A stretch of DNA of 64,000 nucleotides, from NCBI RefSeq assembly GCF_049316285.1, contig NZ_JBMOXA010000006.1, forward strand, positions 62,001 through 126,000, written 5' to 3'. Shown in pieces: positions 34,345 through 43,534 of this stretch. Source of the stretch: Rhodoferax_B sp049316285 (lineage in GTDB: Bacteria; Pseudomonadota; Gammaproteobacteria; Burkholderiales; Burkholderiaceae_C). The position numbers and the translations under genes are program-made. The notes under the pieces are model-generated. The model saw only the letters and a list, made by a program, of their open reading frames with translations, searched no databases and was not told the DNA's origin. Position 1 is the stretch's first letter. Each line of letters opens with the position of its first letter.

Positions 34345-35160
34345 TCAAAGCACTACAGGTGCACAGTAGTTGAGCACCGCGCGCAACAAGCTGTGCGCCG
34401 TGATCATCGAGGTGCGTGGATTGTCATGGTCGGGCCGGTTTTCCAGACGCAGCAGCATGTGGCCGGCTTCGCCCCAGGCCTCGACTTCATGGCAGTTTTC
34501 ACTGACACCAGGGTCCGCCCAGAGTTCAACGCTGGTGTGGTCCAGTCCCAAGCTAGCCAGCGCCACCGTGGCCGCCACGTTGGCATTGCGCGGGTAGTCG
34601 CGCGCGGCATCACGAGCGCTGCCGGCAAACACCAGCGCCGGTGCCGCCAGCGCATCCAGCGACAGCGATGCTGCGGCCGGACTGCCGGCCCAAGCGGCAG
34701 GCGGCTTGCGCCCGCGGTAGACCACCTTGCCAAGCCCTGCGTCGCACGCGGCGCTCAGCCAGTCGATACCGCCAATGGCACCGGAGACCAACAACACCTG
34801 ACGCCCCGCCCCGGTCGCCAAAGCGCGCAAGCGCGCAAGGCGTATGTCGTCGGTCAGCGCACCAACGGACGCCAACAGCAGATCACAACCAGACGACAAC
34901 ACCGCCTCCGCATGGGCGTCCACGGCCGCATGGCCGGCACACTCCACCACCAGGGCCGGGCGTTGCGCCAACCAAGGAGCACGCTCGACGCTCAACAAAG
35001 GTCGCAGGCCGGCCAGATCGCCATGGGCCGCGGCCTGCGCCGGCTCAAGCTCATGCACCAGAATCCCGGTGATTTCTATGGCTTCGGAATGGGCCAGCAG
35101 ACCCCGCGCCAATCTCTGGCCTATGGCACCAAAACCGATCAGAGCAACACGCAGTTTCAT
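34345..35160 (-). CDS. nadX: Aspartate dehydrogenase-like protein
   Basis: A 271-residue protein of the L-aspartate dehydrogenase (NadX) family: N-terminal Rossmann domain with IGFGAIGQ (8-15), a CAGHAAV segment near 75-81 and the family C-terminal domain ending NPRTSMITAHSLL. Family members oxidise L-aspartate to iminoaspartate or reduce the imine with NAD(P)H. Here it overlaps a DapA-family gene (ATGA, 35157-35160) and lies among catabolic genes rather than with nadA/nadC, so reduction or oxidation of an imine/amine intermediate is at least as likely as NAD synthesis. Symbol by family only. Confidence 0.8.
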   Translation of the reverse strand: MKLRVALIGFGAIGQRLARGLLAHSEAIEITGILVHELEPAQAAAHGDLAGLRPLLSVERAPWLAQRPALVVECAGHAAVDAHAEAVLSSGCDLLLASVGALTDDIRLARLRALATGAGRQVLLVSGAIGGIDWLSAACDAGLGKVVYRGRKPPAAWAGSPAAASLSLDALAAPALVFAGSARDAARDYPRNANVAATVALASLGLDHTSVELWADPGVSENCHEVEAWGEAGHMLLRLENRPDHDNPRTSMITAHSLLRAVLNYCAPVVL

Positions 35161-36164
35161 GCCCGGCCTCCGAGCGACACACGAGATGCTTCAGCGGCTT
35201 GCGTCGGCAGCTTCAAGCCGCTACGCGCCAAGGCATCACGCGCTTTAGCCTTCTCGGCCTCGCTCAGATTGAGCAGCGGGCGGCGCACCGGCCCGCCGGT
35301 CTGGCCCAGAAGCTCCAGCCAGTATTTGCTATACGCCTGTGGCGTGCCCGAGGGTCTAGCCGAAGCAAAGGCTTGGCGCGCAGGCTCCAGGCTGTCGCGC
35401 ACCGCACGTGCCTCCAAATACTGGCCTTCAAAGGCCAGGCGGGTGTATTCGTTGATGCGTTGGTCAACAGCGGTCTGCAGCAGAAACGGCGGCGTAGAAC
35501 ACAGATACAGGCGCCAACCAAGTTCCACAATGTTGTCCAGCCAGTCCTCCTCCGATGCCGAACTCACCAGGATCTTGTGACCCGCCATTTCGGTCAGCCG
35601 CTTGTACAGCGCGCGTTCTACGCTGTACTTGATGGCCACGATATTGGGCAACTCGGCAATACGCGCACACAGCTCCGGGCTCATGATGTAGCCGCAGTCG
35701 GGATGGTTCCACAGCGCAATACCGATGTCGGTCTGCTCGCTCAGATAGCGGTAATAGGCATAGACCGTCTCATCGGGGTTGTGGTGGAAGTGCAGCACCG
35801 GGCTGTGCACCACGATGTAATCGGCTCCGACATTCTGCGAGTGGCGTGCCAGCTCCAGCACCACATCGAGGTTGGCATCCGAGCACGAAGTCACGATGCC
35901 GCAGCGGCCGTGCGCCTCTTCCACCGCAAGTTCAAAAGTACGTTTGCGTTCTGCAACCGACATGGAGAAAAACTCACCCTGCTTGCCGCTGACAAACAAG
36001 CCGCCCAGGCCAAGGGTGCGAATCCAATGCCTAAGGTTTTGCCGAAAGCCGGTTTCGTCAAACGAAAGGTCTTCAAGAAAGGGGGTGGTGGTGGCGGCCC
36101 AGACGCCGCGAAAGTGTTCACGCGCGTAATCTTTGGCGTCGTACTTGCTGTACTTTGTGCTCAT
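35157..36164 (-). CDS. DapA-family aldolase/lyase with altered active-site motifs
   Basis: A 335-residue (beta/alpha)8 class I aldolase of the dihydrodipicolinate synthase / N-acetylneuraminate lyase family. The Schiff-base lysine is present (Lys179 in IVAIKYS). Two normally conserved sites differ: the carboxylate-binding G-T-T-G-E is GKQGE (60-64), and the catalytic tyrosine of the Y-N-x-P motif is tryptophan (Trp152 in LWNHPD). It is therefore unlikely to be a true DapA. It could be a hydratase-aldolase, a decarboxylase-like lyase or a catalytically divergent member. C-terminal extension beyond the barrel (about 300-335). It is translationally coupled to the NadX-like gene. Confidence 0.85.
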   Translation of the reverse strand: MSTKYSKYDAKDYAREHFRGVWAATTTPFLEDLSFDETGFRQNLRHWIRTLGLGGLFVSGKQGEFFSMSVAERKRTFELAVEEAHGRCGIVTSCSDANLDVVLELARHSQNVGADYIVVHSPVLHFHHNPDETVYAYYRYLSEQTDIGIALWNHPDCGYIMSPELCARIAELPNIVAIKYSVERALYKRLTEMAGHKILVSSASEEDWLDNIVELGWRLYLCSTPPFLLQTAVDQRINEYTRLAFEGQYLEARAVRDSLEPARQAFASARPSGTPQAYSKYWLELLGQTGGPVRRPLLNLSEAEKAKARDALARSGLKLPTQAAEASRVSLGGRA

Positions 36165-36490
36165 GGTGTAGCGGGATCCAGGTAAAGAGAGATGGCAGGA
36201 ATCGATCTATGGAAACTCGATTCGACGCCAAAGCCGCTCTCCCAACAAGCGAATGTTTTTTGCGGATCGCTCAGAAAATCTGAGTGTGCTTCAGCTCAAC
36301 ACGCGCACCCTCATTCTTCATGGGCGCCCGTGCCAAGCGCCCCACACCAAGCGGTTTGGGGAGATGACCGAACAAGGGTTGACAAGCCCGGCCATCAGCT
36401 CTATCGCCCGTTAGACATCAAGCCTAGGGCCGCAAACACAACACGGCTGCGCTCGCCGTGTATCGGTGCATAACACACCACGCGAGCCGG
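36165..36490. other. Intergenic region between ligA and the DapA-like gene
   Basis: There are 326 bases with no credible gene. It contains the promoter side of the DapA-like unit. GAATCGA (36199-36205) and TCGATTC (36217-36223) form an exact inverted repeat with an 11-base spacer, suitable as an operator. A smaller one, CTCAGA-AAA-TCTGAG, lies near 36269-36283. Nothing else is recognised. Confidence 0.55.
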
Positions 36491-38659
36491 TTACGCGGCC
36501 GCCAGCAACGCCAGCATTTGCGCCTCGTCCAAGACCGCCACACCCAGCTCCTGCGCCTTGCTGAGTTTGCTGCCGGCCTCGGCGCCGGCCACCACGTAGT
36601 CAGTTTTTTTGCTCACCGAGCCGGCCACTTTGGCACCTGCGGCCTCCAGCGTCTCCTTGGCTTGCTCGCGGCTCAGCGTGGGGAAGGTGCCGGTGAGCAC
36701 AAAGGTTTTGCCGGCCAGCGGTTTCGGCGCTTGCGCTGCGGGCGCGCCCTCTTCCCAGGTCACACCGCAGGCGCGCAATTGCTGCACCACTTCGCGGTTG
36801 TGCGCCTGGTCAAAGAAGGTGCGCAAGGCCTGGGCGACGATGGGTCCGACATCGTTGACCTCCAGCAGTTGCTCCACACTCGCATCCATGATGGCGTCCA
36901 GCGTGCCGAAATGCCGCGCCAGGTCCTTGGCCGTGGCCTCGCCGATGTGGCGTATGCCCAAGCCGTACAAAAAACGCGGCAGAGTGGTTTGTTTGGACTT
37001 CTCCAGCGCCGCCAACACGTTCTTCGCCGACTTGTCGGCCATGCGGTCCAAGGCCGAAAGCGCCGTCAACCCCAGTTTGTAGAGATCCGGCAGCGTGCGG
37101 ATGACATTGGTTTCCACCAGTTGGTCGACCAGCTTTTCACCCAGGCCTTCGACCTCCACCGCGCGGCGCTGCGCAAAATGCAGAATCGCCTGCTTGCGTT
37201 GTGCGCCGCAAAACAGCCCGCCGCTGCAGCGGTGGTTCATCTCGCCTTTTTCGCGCACCACGGTGCTGCCGCAGATGGGGCATTGGCGTGGCATACGAAA
37301 GTTCGGCACGTACTGCGGGCGCTCTGCGACCACCACGCCGACCACCTCGGGGATCACATCGCCTGCGCGGCGCACAATGGCCTGGTCGCCCACACGCACC
37401 TTCTTGCGGCGTAATTCAAACAGGTTGTGCAGCGTGGCATTGGTCACCGTCACGCCGCCGACAAACACCGGCGCCAGGCGCGCCACGGGTGTGAGTTTGC
37501 CGGTGCGGCCCACTTGCACATCAATACCTTCGACGCGTGTGATCTGCTCTTGCGCCGGGTATTTGTGCGCCACGGCCCAGCGTGGCTCGCGGCTCAGAAA
37601 ACCGAGTTGGCGTTGCAGCGCCAGGCTGTCGACCTTGTAGACCACACCATCGATGTCATAGGGCAACTGGTCGCGTGCAGCGCCGATCTTTTGGTGGAAC
37701 GCGATCAATTCCGCAGCGCCTTGCGCACGTGTGACCTGCGCCGCGACCGGGAAACCCCATGCCTTCAGCGTTTGCAGCATGTCGAAATGTGTGGCAAAAG
37801 CCGGGCCGCCATCGGCTGCGGGCGTGACTTCACCCAGGCCGTAGGCAAAGAAACTCAGCGGGCGTTGCGCGGCAATGCTCGAATCCAACTGGCGCACCGC
37901 TCCGGCGGCTGCGTTGCGCGGGTTGACGAAGCTTTTTTCGCCCTTCTCGCGCTGTTTCTCGTTCATGGCCTCAAAGTCGGCGCGGCGCATGTAGACCTCG
38001 CCGCGCACTTCAAGCACAGCAGGAACCGGAGGCACTGTTTCGCCGCCGGGCCGCCCCAAGGCGAAACGCTCCCCCTCGGGGGGCAGCGAGAACACGTCAG
38101 TGCCGAGCGTGGGGGCCCCAATTCGCAGCGGGATCTGCTTGATGGTGCGGATGTTTTGCGTGACGTCTTCACCGTTTTCGCCATCACCGCGTGTCGCGGC
38201 CTGCACCAACACACCATGCTCGTAGCGCAGGTTCATGGCCAGGCCGTCGAACTTGAGTTCACACACGTAGGTGATAGCTGCATCGCTCTCGGCCAAGCCC
38301 AGCTCGCGCCGCACCCGACCGTCAAAGGCGCGTGCACCTTCTTCGGTGATGTCGGTCTCAGTCCGGATGCTGAGCATGGGCACGGCATGGCGCACCGAGG
38401 CAAACACCGGCAACGGTGCGCCACCTACACGTTGCGTGGGCGAGTCGGCGCTGCGCAGTTCGGGGTGCGCCTCTTCAATCGCCTGCAGGCGCTGAAAGGC
38501 GCGGTCGTACTCGGCATCGGGCACGCTGGGCTGGTCGAGCACGTAGTACTGGTGCGCCCAGGCATGTAACTGCTGATGCAGTTGCGCCACTTCCTGGGCC
38601 AGTTTGTCGGCGCCAGCGCCATCAGGCGCTTGCGCGCCAAAGAGATCTTGCGTGCTCAT
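36491..38659 (-). CDS. ligA: NAD-dependent DNA ligase
   Basis: A 722-residue NAD+-dependent ligase that seals nicks in replication and repair. Order: Ia domain (YYVLDQPSVPDAEYD near 38-52), adenylation domain with the AMP-accepting lysine (Lys136 in ELKFDGLA), OB fold, a zinc finger (Cys ligands in CPICGS and the later CSGGLFCG), helix-hairpin-helix domain and C-terminal BRCT domain (about 645-722). It is longer than usual (about 670). Residues about 181-213, between IPLR and LEVRGEV, form a Gly/Pro-rich segment absent from E. coli LigA and encoded by a sequence matching the intergenic structured repeat (38022-38119). The segment is in frame and all catalytic motifs are intact, so the enzyme is probably functional. 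Follows zipA by six bases. Confidence 0.97.
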   Translation of the reverse strand: MSTQDLFGAQAPDGAGADKLAQEVAQLHQQLHAWAHQYYVLDQPSVPDAEYDRAFQRLQAIEEAHPELRSADSPTQRVGGAPLPVFASVRHAVPMLSIRTETDITEEGARAFDGRVRRELGLAESDAAITYVCELKFDGLAMNLRYEHGVLVQAATRGDGENGEDVTQNIRTIKQIPLRIGAPTLGTDVFSLPPEGERFALGRPGGETVPPVPAVLEVRGEVYMRRADFEAMNEKQREKGEKSFVNPRNAAAGAVRQLDSSIAAQRPLSFFAYGLGEVTPAADGGPAFATHFDMLQTLKAWGFPVAAQVTRAQGAAELIAFHQKIGAARDQLPYDIDGVVYKVDSLALQRQLGFLSREPRWAVAHKYPAQEQITRVEGIDVQVGRTGKLTPVARLAPVFVGGVTVTNATLHNLFELRRKKVRVGDQAIVRRAGDVIPEVVGVVVAERPQYVPNFRMPRQCPICGSTVVREKGEMNHRCSGGLFCGAQRKQAILHFAQRRAVEVEGLGEKLVDQLVETNVIRTLPDLYKLGLTALSALDRMADKSAKNVLAALEKSKQTTLPRFLYGLGIRHIGEATAKDLARHFGTLDAIMDASVEQLLEVNDVGPIVAQALRTFFDQAHNREVVQQLRACGVTWEEGAPAAQAPKPLAGKTFVLTGTFPTLSREQAKETLEAAGAKVAGSVSKKTDYVVAGAEAGSKLSKAQELGVAVLDEAQMLALLAAA
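38022..38119. repeat. Structured repeat, copy C, lying inside ligA
   Basis: This stretch of ligA has the hallmarks of the repeats at 10836 and 50897: GGAACCGG at one end, GCCGGGCCG, then CGCT-CCCCC (38067-38075) paired with GGGGG-CAGCG (38079-38088), and an ACACG..CAGTG segment also found in copy B read on the opposite strand. It encodes an extra 26 or so residues in the ligase without breaking the frame. Confidence 0.65.
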
Positions 38660-38665
38660 AAGGGC

Positions 38666-39748
38666 TTAACTGAACAAACGACGCGCCAGCGCCGAACCGG
38701 CAGACAGTTCGCGCGCATCCAGCGTGTCGTAGAGTTTTTCGAGATCAACACCAATCTGGTCCATCACCTCGGCTTGCAACGGACGGCCGTCGTCGTCGGT
38801 CACCATGCCGTCCATGGCCTGGGCCAAGGTGTTGGCCACTTCGCGCATGCGGGCGAAAGGCTGCTCGCTGCGCGCGACTTGCGGCACGTCCAGGCTCAGC
38901 GAGATTTCGCGTATGGCCGATTGATCCGGGTCTTCGGCCAGCGCGGCCTGGGAGTCGAACGCCAGGCCCAGCACGGCGGGCTGCCCTGCCACACTGGCCG
39001 GCAGCACCATGCGGCCGGGAATCAGGCCCGGCACAAAACCCAGGCGCGCCGCGTGTTGCTGCACATAGCCGGGGCTCCAGGCGGTGCGCATGGCGCGCAG
39101 GGTGAAGCCGAGTTGCGCGTCGTGGTCGTTGGCAAACTGGTCTAGCTCACGGCCACGCGCCACTTCTTCGCGCATCTCGGGAAATTCGGGCGCGCCCCCC
39201 ACGGCGTCGCAGAAGGCCGTGGCCTTCATCACGTATTCGGAGTACTCGATTTCGTTCAGCGCGCCGGTACGGTTGGCAAGTTGCACACCGGCTTGCAAGG
39301 CGTCGTAACGCTGGCCAGCTTGCGGCGGCTCCCACTGCTGGCTGGCGCTGTTCAGGCCTTCCACCGCAAATGGCTTGCTGCCCACGCGGCGGGTGCTGGG
39401 CAGCGCGGCCAGCACGGCGTCGCCGGACACTTCGGCCTCCAGCGAGATCGACGCAATCACGTCGATCAACGGGTCCAGCCCGGCGCGGCGCTCGGGTGAT
39501 GGAATCGCCATACCGGCAAAGCCGTCATCAAAACCGGGATCCTGGCGCTCGGCGCCTTCACCCGCAGGATGCGCGCCGTCCAGGGTCGGCTCCTGCTGAA
39601 AAGCGGAATTTGCGGGCTTGCTGTCGCCGGCCTCGGGCTCGGCCTGGCGCGGTGCGTTGCGGCGCGAAGTCCAGGCGCCATGGGCCACCACGGCGGCCAA
39701 CACCACACCACCGGCCACGGCCAATCCAATTTGTAGGGTACTGCTCAT
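38666..39748 (-). CDS. zipA: Cell division protein ZipA-like
   Basis: A 360-residue protein with an N-terminal transmembrane helix (about 5-24), a short basic segment, an acidic/Pro-Ala linker, and a C-terminal domain (about 215-345) resembling the FtsZ-binding ZipA_C fold. Position between smc and ligA is the usual place for zipA-like genes in Betaproteobacteria. Role: anchors FtsZ to the membrane during division. Sequence conservation with enteric ZipA is low, so the call leans on topology and context. The start at 39748 (MSSTLQIGLAV) is preferred because it begins the membrane helix. Confidence 0.8.
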   Translation of the reverse strand: MSSTLQIGLAVAGGVVLAAVVAHGAWTSRRNAPRQAEPEAGDSKPANSAFQQEPTLDGAHPAGEGAERQDPGFDDGFAGMAIPSPERRAGLDPLIDVIASISLEAEVSGDAVLAALPSTRRVGSKPFAVEGLNSASQQWEPPQAGQRYDALQAGVQLANRTGALNEIEYSEYVMKATAFCDAVGGAPEFPEMREEVARGRELDQFANDHDAQLGFTLRAMRTAWSPGYVQQHAARLGFVPGLIPGRMVLPASVAGQPAVLGLAFDSQAALAEDPDQSAIREISLSLDVPQVARSEQPFARMREVANTLAQAMDGMVTDDDGRPLQAEVMDQIGVDLEKLYDTLDARELSAGSALARRLFS

Positions 39749-39753
39749 GCTTG

Positions 39754-42700
39754 TTAATTTGCCTCCGCCATCGAAAGCGCAGACTCCATGTCGACGGCCA
39801 CGATGCGCGACACACCCTGCTCCTGCATCGTCACACCGATGAGTTGCTGGGCCATCTCCATGGCGATCTTGTTGTGGCTGATGAAAAGAAACTGTGTGCC
39901 TTTGCTCATGCTGGACACCAGTTTGGCGTAGCGCTCGGTGTTGGCGTCGTCGAGGGGAGCGTCCACCTCGTCGAGCAAACAAAACGGCGCGGGGTTCAGT
40001 TGGAAGATCGCAAACACCAGGGCAATCGCGGTCAGCGCTTTTTCGCCGCCGGACAGCAAATGGATGGTCTGGTTCTTCTTGCCCGGCGGCTGGGCAATCA
40101 CCTGCACGCCGGAATCCAGAATCTCGTCACCGGTGATCACCAGGCGGGCGTTGCCACCGCCAAACAGCTCGGGGAACATCTTGCTGAAGTGGTCGTTCAC
40201 GGTGTTGAAGGTGCCCGACAGCAGTTCACGCGTTTCGCCGTCGATCTTGCGGATGGCGTCTTCCAGCGTGTTCATGGCCTCGGTCAAATCGGCGGTCTGT
40301 GCATCGAGGAACTGCTTGCGTTCGCGCGCGGCGGTCAACTCTTCCAGGGCGGCCAGGTTGACCGCGCCCAGCGCGGCAATTTCGCGGTTCAAACGGTCGA
40401 TTTCACTTTGCAGGCCGGTGAGGCGCACATTGCCCTCTTCAATCGAGCGGGCCACGGCTTCCAGGTCGGCCTTGGCGTCAGTCAGCAGCTGGTCGTATTG
40501 TTCGAAACCCAGGCGCGCCGCCTGTTCCTTCAGTTGCAGCTCGGTGATGCGCTGGCGCAGCGGGTCGAGTTCGCGTTCCAGCTTCAGGCGGCGCTCGTCG
40601 CTGGCGCGCAGCTTGGCGGTCAGGTCGTCGTAAGTGCTGCGTTTGGCGCCCAGGGCGGCTTCGCGTTCGGACTTCAGCTCCAGCGCGTTCTGCAGGCCGG
40701 CTTGCGCCGCCGCGTCGCTCAGGCGCGCGAGTTCGTCGCGGGCCCGTTGTTCTTCGTCGGTCAGTGCGGTGGTTTGCTGCGCCGCCATGTCGATGGAGCG
40801 CGTGAGTTCGGTGCGGCGCGCGCCCACGCTGCGGTGTGCAAACGTGGCTTCTTGCGCCTGGCGCTCCAGCCCGCGTTGTTGCTCGCGGCATTCGGCCAGC
40901 TTGCGCTGCACCTCGATCACACGTTCTTCCAGTTGGGCGTGGCGCTCTTGTGTGTCGGCCAACTGCATGTCCAACTCTTCAAAGCGGCCTTCGGCGGTGA
41001 CGCGGCGCTCTTGCAGGTCTTCGAGTTGTGCATCAACTTCCGCCAGGTCTCCGGTCAACTGCGCGTTGCGTGCACGCGCCTGCTCGGCCTGCTGCGCCAG
41101 GCGCATGGTTTCCACCTGCAACTCGTGTGCACGGCCCTGTACTTCGGTGGCCTCGCGGCGCGCCGTCACCAGGCGCTGCGAGGCTTCGCCGTAGGCCGCT
41201 TCGGCACGCACCAGGGCGCTGCGGCTGTCGTCGACGATGAAGGTTTGAGCGCGCAGTTGTTTCTCTAGATTCTCGATCTCCTGCGCCCGCGCCAGCAGCC
41301 CGGCCTGCTCTGAGTCCTGGGCATAGAAGTTCACGCCATGCGCACTGACAGCATGGCCGTTGGCCACGTAGATCACTTCGCCGCCCTTGAGCTGGCTGCG
41401 CTGGGCCAGCGCTTCGTCCAGGTTCTCGGCCGTGAAGCAACCTTGCAGCCAGTTTTCCATCAGCGCGGTCAGGCTGGCGTCATGGATGCGCAGCAGGCTG
41501 GCCAGGCGTGGCAGGCCAGCAGCGGCCACAGGCGCGCCGGCTGGTGGCGGGCTGTAGAAGGCCAGCTTGGCCGGTGGCGCCTCGGTGCCGTTGTGGCCCA
41601 GGAAGCCGCGCACCATCTCCAGGCGCGACACTTCCAGTGCGCCCATGCGTTCGCGCAAGGCGGCTTCCAAGGCGTTTTCCCAGCCCTGCTGTATGTGCAG
41701 GCGTGTCCACAGGCCTTGCAAGCCGTCCAGGCCTTGCTTGGCCAGCCAGGGCTGCAGCTTGCCATCGGTGCGCACTTTTTCTTGCAGCGCCTTCAGCGCT
41801 TCCATACGCGCCGAGAAGTCGGTTTGTTTGCTCGACTCGGCATTCACCGTTTGCTGGGCCGTGCGGCGCGCGTCGTCCAACTGCGGCACACTTTCCTGCA
41901 GGTCTTGCAGGCGTGCATCGGCCTCGGCGGCCGCCTCTTGCGCGGCGGCCAATTGTTCCTGCAGGTCTTGCAGGCGCGCCTCATCCGGCGCGGCCAGGGC
42001 TTTCTGGTCGGCGCTCAGGCGGTCGCGGCGCTGGTTGAGCTGGCGCGACTGTTCTTCAATGCTGCGCTGGTCGGCCGCCAGCACCTGGATTTGCTGCTGT
42101 ACCTGGTTGACCTGGGTGCGTTGTTCGTTGGCCTCGTTTTGCGCGCGGCGTTGCGTATCTTCGAGGTCAGGCAATTGCGCGGCCTGCTCTTCCACCTGCG
42201 CGGCCAGCAGTTCGGCCTGCTCTTCGGCGTGTACGCCTTGGGCTTCGAGGTTTTCCACCTCGGCCGTGGCGTCGTCGCGGCGCTGCGCCCACTGCGCAAT
42301 CTGTTCTTTCAGCGTGACCAGGCGCTGCTCGACACGCTGGCGCCCTTCGACCACAAAGCGAATCTCACCCTCCAGCCGGCCGACTTCGGCGCTGGCCTCG
42401 TAGAGCTTGCCCTGGAACTGGTTGACCTCGTCGCCAGCGGCGTAGTGCGCCTGGCGCACGGCCTCCAGCTCGGCCTCCACATGGCGCAGGTCGGCCACGC
42501 GTGATTCGAGGTCGTTCACGGCCTGCAGGCCGTCGGTCTGTATCTTCGCCTTGTCGCCCTCACTCTCGGTCTTCTTCAAGTACCACAGCTGGTGCTGCTT
42601 GAGCGAGGCGCTGGCATGTAATTGGTTGTAGCGGTTGGCGACTTCGGCCTGCTTTTCCAGGCGTTCGAGGTTGGCATTCAGCTCGCGCAGGATGTCTTCA

Positions 42701-43281
42701 ACACGCGTCAGGTTTTCGCGTGTGTCGCCCAGCCGGTTTTCGGTTTCGCGACGGCGTTCCTTGTATTTGGAAACACCTGCGGCCTCTTCCAGGAACAGCC
42801 GAAGCTCTTCGGGCCGCGACTCGATGATGCGGCTGATGGTGCCCTGGCCGATGATGGCGTAGGCGCGCGGGCCCAGGCCGGTGCCGAGAAACACGTCCTG
42901 CACGTCGCGCCGGCGCACCGGCTGGTTGTTGATGTAGTAGCTGCTGGTGCCATCACGCGTCAGCACGCGTTTGACGGCGATTTCGGTGAACTGGCTCCAC
43001 TGGCCACCGGCGCGGTGGTCGGCGTTGTCGAACACCAATTCCACGCTGGAACGGCTGGCCGGCTTGCGCGTGTTGGTGCCGTTGAAGATCACGTCTTGCA
43101 TGGACTCACCACGCAGCTCGGAAGCCTTGCTCTCACCCAGCACCCAGCGCACCGCATCCATGATGTTGGATTTGCCGCAGCCGTTCGGCCCCACCACCCC
43201 TACCAGTTGGCCTGGCAGATGAAAGGTCGTGGGCTCGGCAAAGGATTTGAAGCCAGATAACTTGATCGAACTAAGACGCAC
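39754..43281 (-). CDS. smc: Chromosome segregation ATPase SMC
   Basis: A 1175-residue SMC protein, the core of condensin. Walker A (GPNGCGKS, 31-38) lies in the N-terminal head; two long coiled coils (about 170-510 and 665-1010, rich in Glu, Gln, Ala, Leu) flank a hinge (about 515-650). The C-terminal head contains the ABC signature LSGGEKAL and Walker B CLLDEVDAPLDD. Length is typical. The zipA-like gene follows after five bases, then ligA, all one operon. Confidence 0.97.
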   Translation of the reverse strand: MRLSSIKLSGFKSFAEPTTFHLPGQLVGVVGPNGCGKSNIMDAVRWVLGESKASELRGESMQDVIFNGTNTRKPASRSSVELVFDNADHRAGGQWSQFTEIAVKRVLTRDGTSSYYINNQPVRRRDVQDVFLGTGLGPRAYAIIGQGTISRIIESRPEELRLFLEEAAGVSKYKERRRETENRLGDTRENLTRVEDILRELNANLERLEKQAEVANRYNQLHASASLKQHQLWYLKKTESEGDKAKIQTDGLQAVNDLESRVADLRHVEAELEAVRQAHYAAGDEVNQFQGKLYEASAEVGRLEGEIRFVVEGRQRVEQRLVTLKEQIAQWAQRRDDATAEVENLEAQGVHAEEQAELLAAQVEEQAAQLPDLEDTQRRAQNEANEQRTQVNQVQQQIQVLAADQRSIEEQSRQLNQRRDRLSADQKALAAPDEARLQDLQEQLAAAQEAAAEADARLQDLQESVPQLDDARRTAQQTVNAESSKQTDFSARMEALKALQEKVRTDGKLQPWLAKQGLDGLQGLWTRLHIQQGWENALEAALRERMGALEVSRLEMVRGFLGHNGTEAPPAKLAFYSPPPAGAPVAAAGLPRLASLLRIHDASLTALMENWLQGCFTAENLDEALAQRSQLKGGEVIYVANGHAVSAHGVNFYAQDSEQAGLLARAQEIENLEKQLRAQTFIVDDSRSALVRAEAAYGEASQRLVTARREATEVQGRAHELQVETMRLAQQAEQARARNAQLTGDLAEVDAQLEDLQERRVTAEGRFEELDMQLADTQERHAQLEERVIEVQRKLAECREQQRGLERQAQEATFAHRSVGARRTELTRSIDMAAQQTTALTDEEQRARDELARLSDAAAQAGLQNALELKSEREAALGAKRSTYDDLTAKLRASDERRLKLERELDPLRQRITELQLKEQAARLGFEQYDQLLTDAKADLEAVARSIEEGNVRLTGLQSEIDRLNREIAALGAVNLAALEELTAARERKQFLDAQTADLTEAMNTLEDAIRKIDGETRELLSGTFNTVNDHFSKMFPELFGGGNARLVITGDEILDSGVQVIAQPPGKKNQTIHLLSGGEKALTAIALVFAIFQLNPAPFCLLDEVDAPLDDANTERYAKLVSSMSKGTQFLFISHNKIAMEMAQQLIGVTMQEQGVSRIVAVDMESALSMAEAN

Positions 43282-43477
43282 CGCACACCCTGTGTTGTAG
43301 AACCCGCAGTTTTACTATGCAACGCACAGTTCAGCCGCTAAGCCCTTGTTTTGTAACGAACTTTTTACATTGTGTGGGCACCGCTTGCGGCGGCGCACAA
43401 GCGGGCGAGTTTAACCGAGGGCTTGGCACTAAATCACGCTTGCTTTGGGCTGCCTCAAGCGGCGGGTTTGCGACGTT

Positions 43478-43525
43478 TTCAATAGCTGCCTGCGCTGATA
43501 AAAAAAGCGCAAACGGCTTATTTGG
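43478..43525. repeat. Short AGCTGCC-type palindromic repeat
   Basis: AATAGCTGCC then TGCGCT, a short A-rich loop and AGCGC, followed by AAACGGCTTATTTGG. The inner GCGCT (43492-43496) pairs with AGCGC (43506-43510). It matches the plan of the element at 57122-57170. The remaining intergenic DNA upstream of smc holds only a CCGCTTG/CAAGCGG inverted repeat near 43380-43405. Confidence 0.5.
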
Positions 43526-43534
43526 CTTAAACGC

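Noticed and set aside
39370..41268. A 632-residue open frame opposite zipA and smc
   Set aside because: Shadow reading frame; smc and zipA are certain on the other strand.
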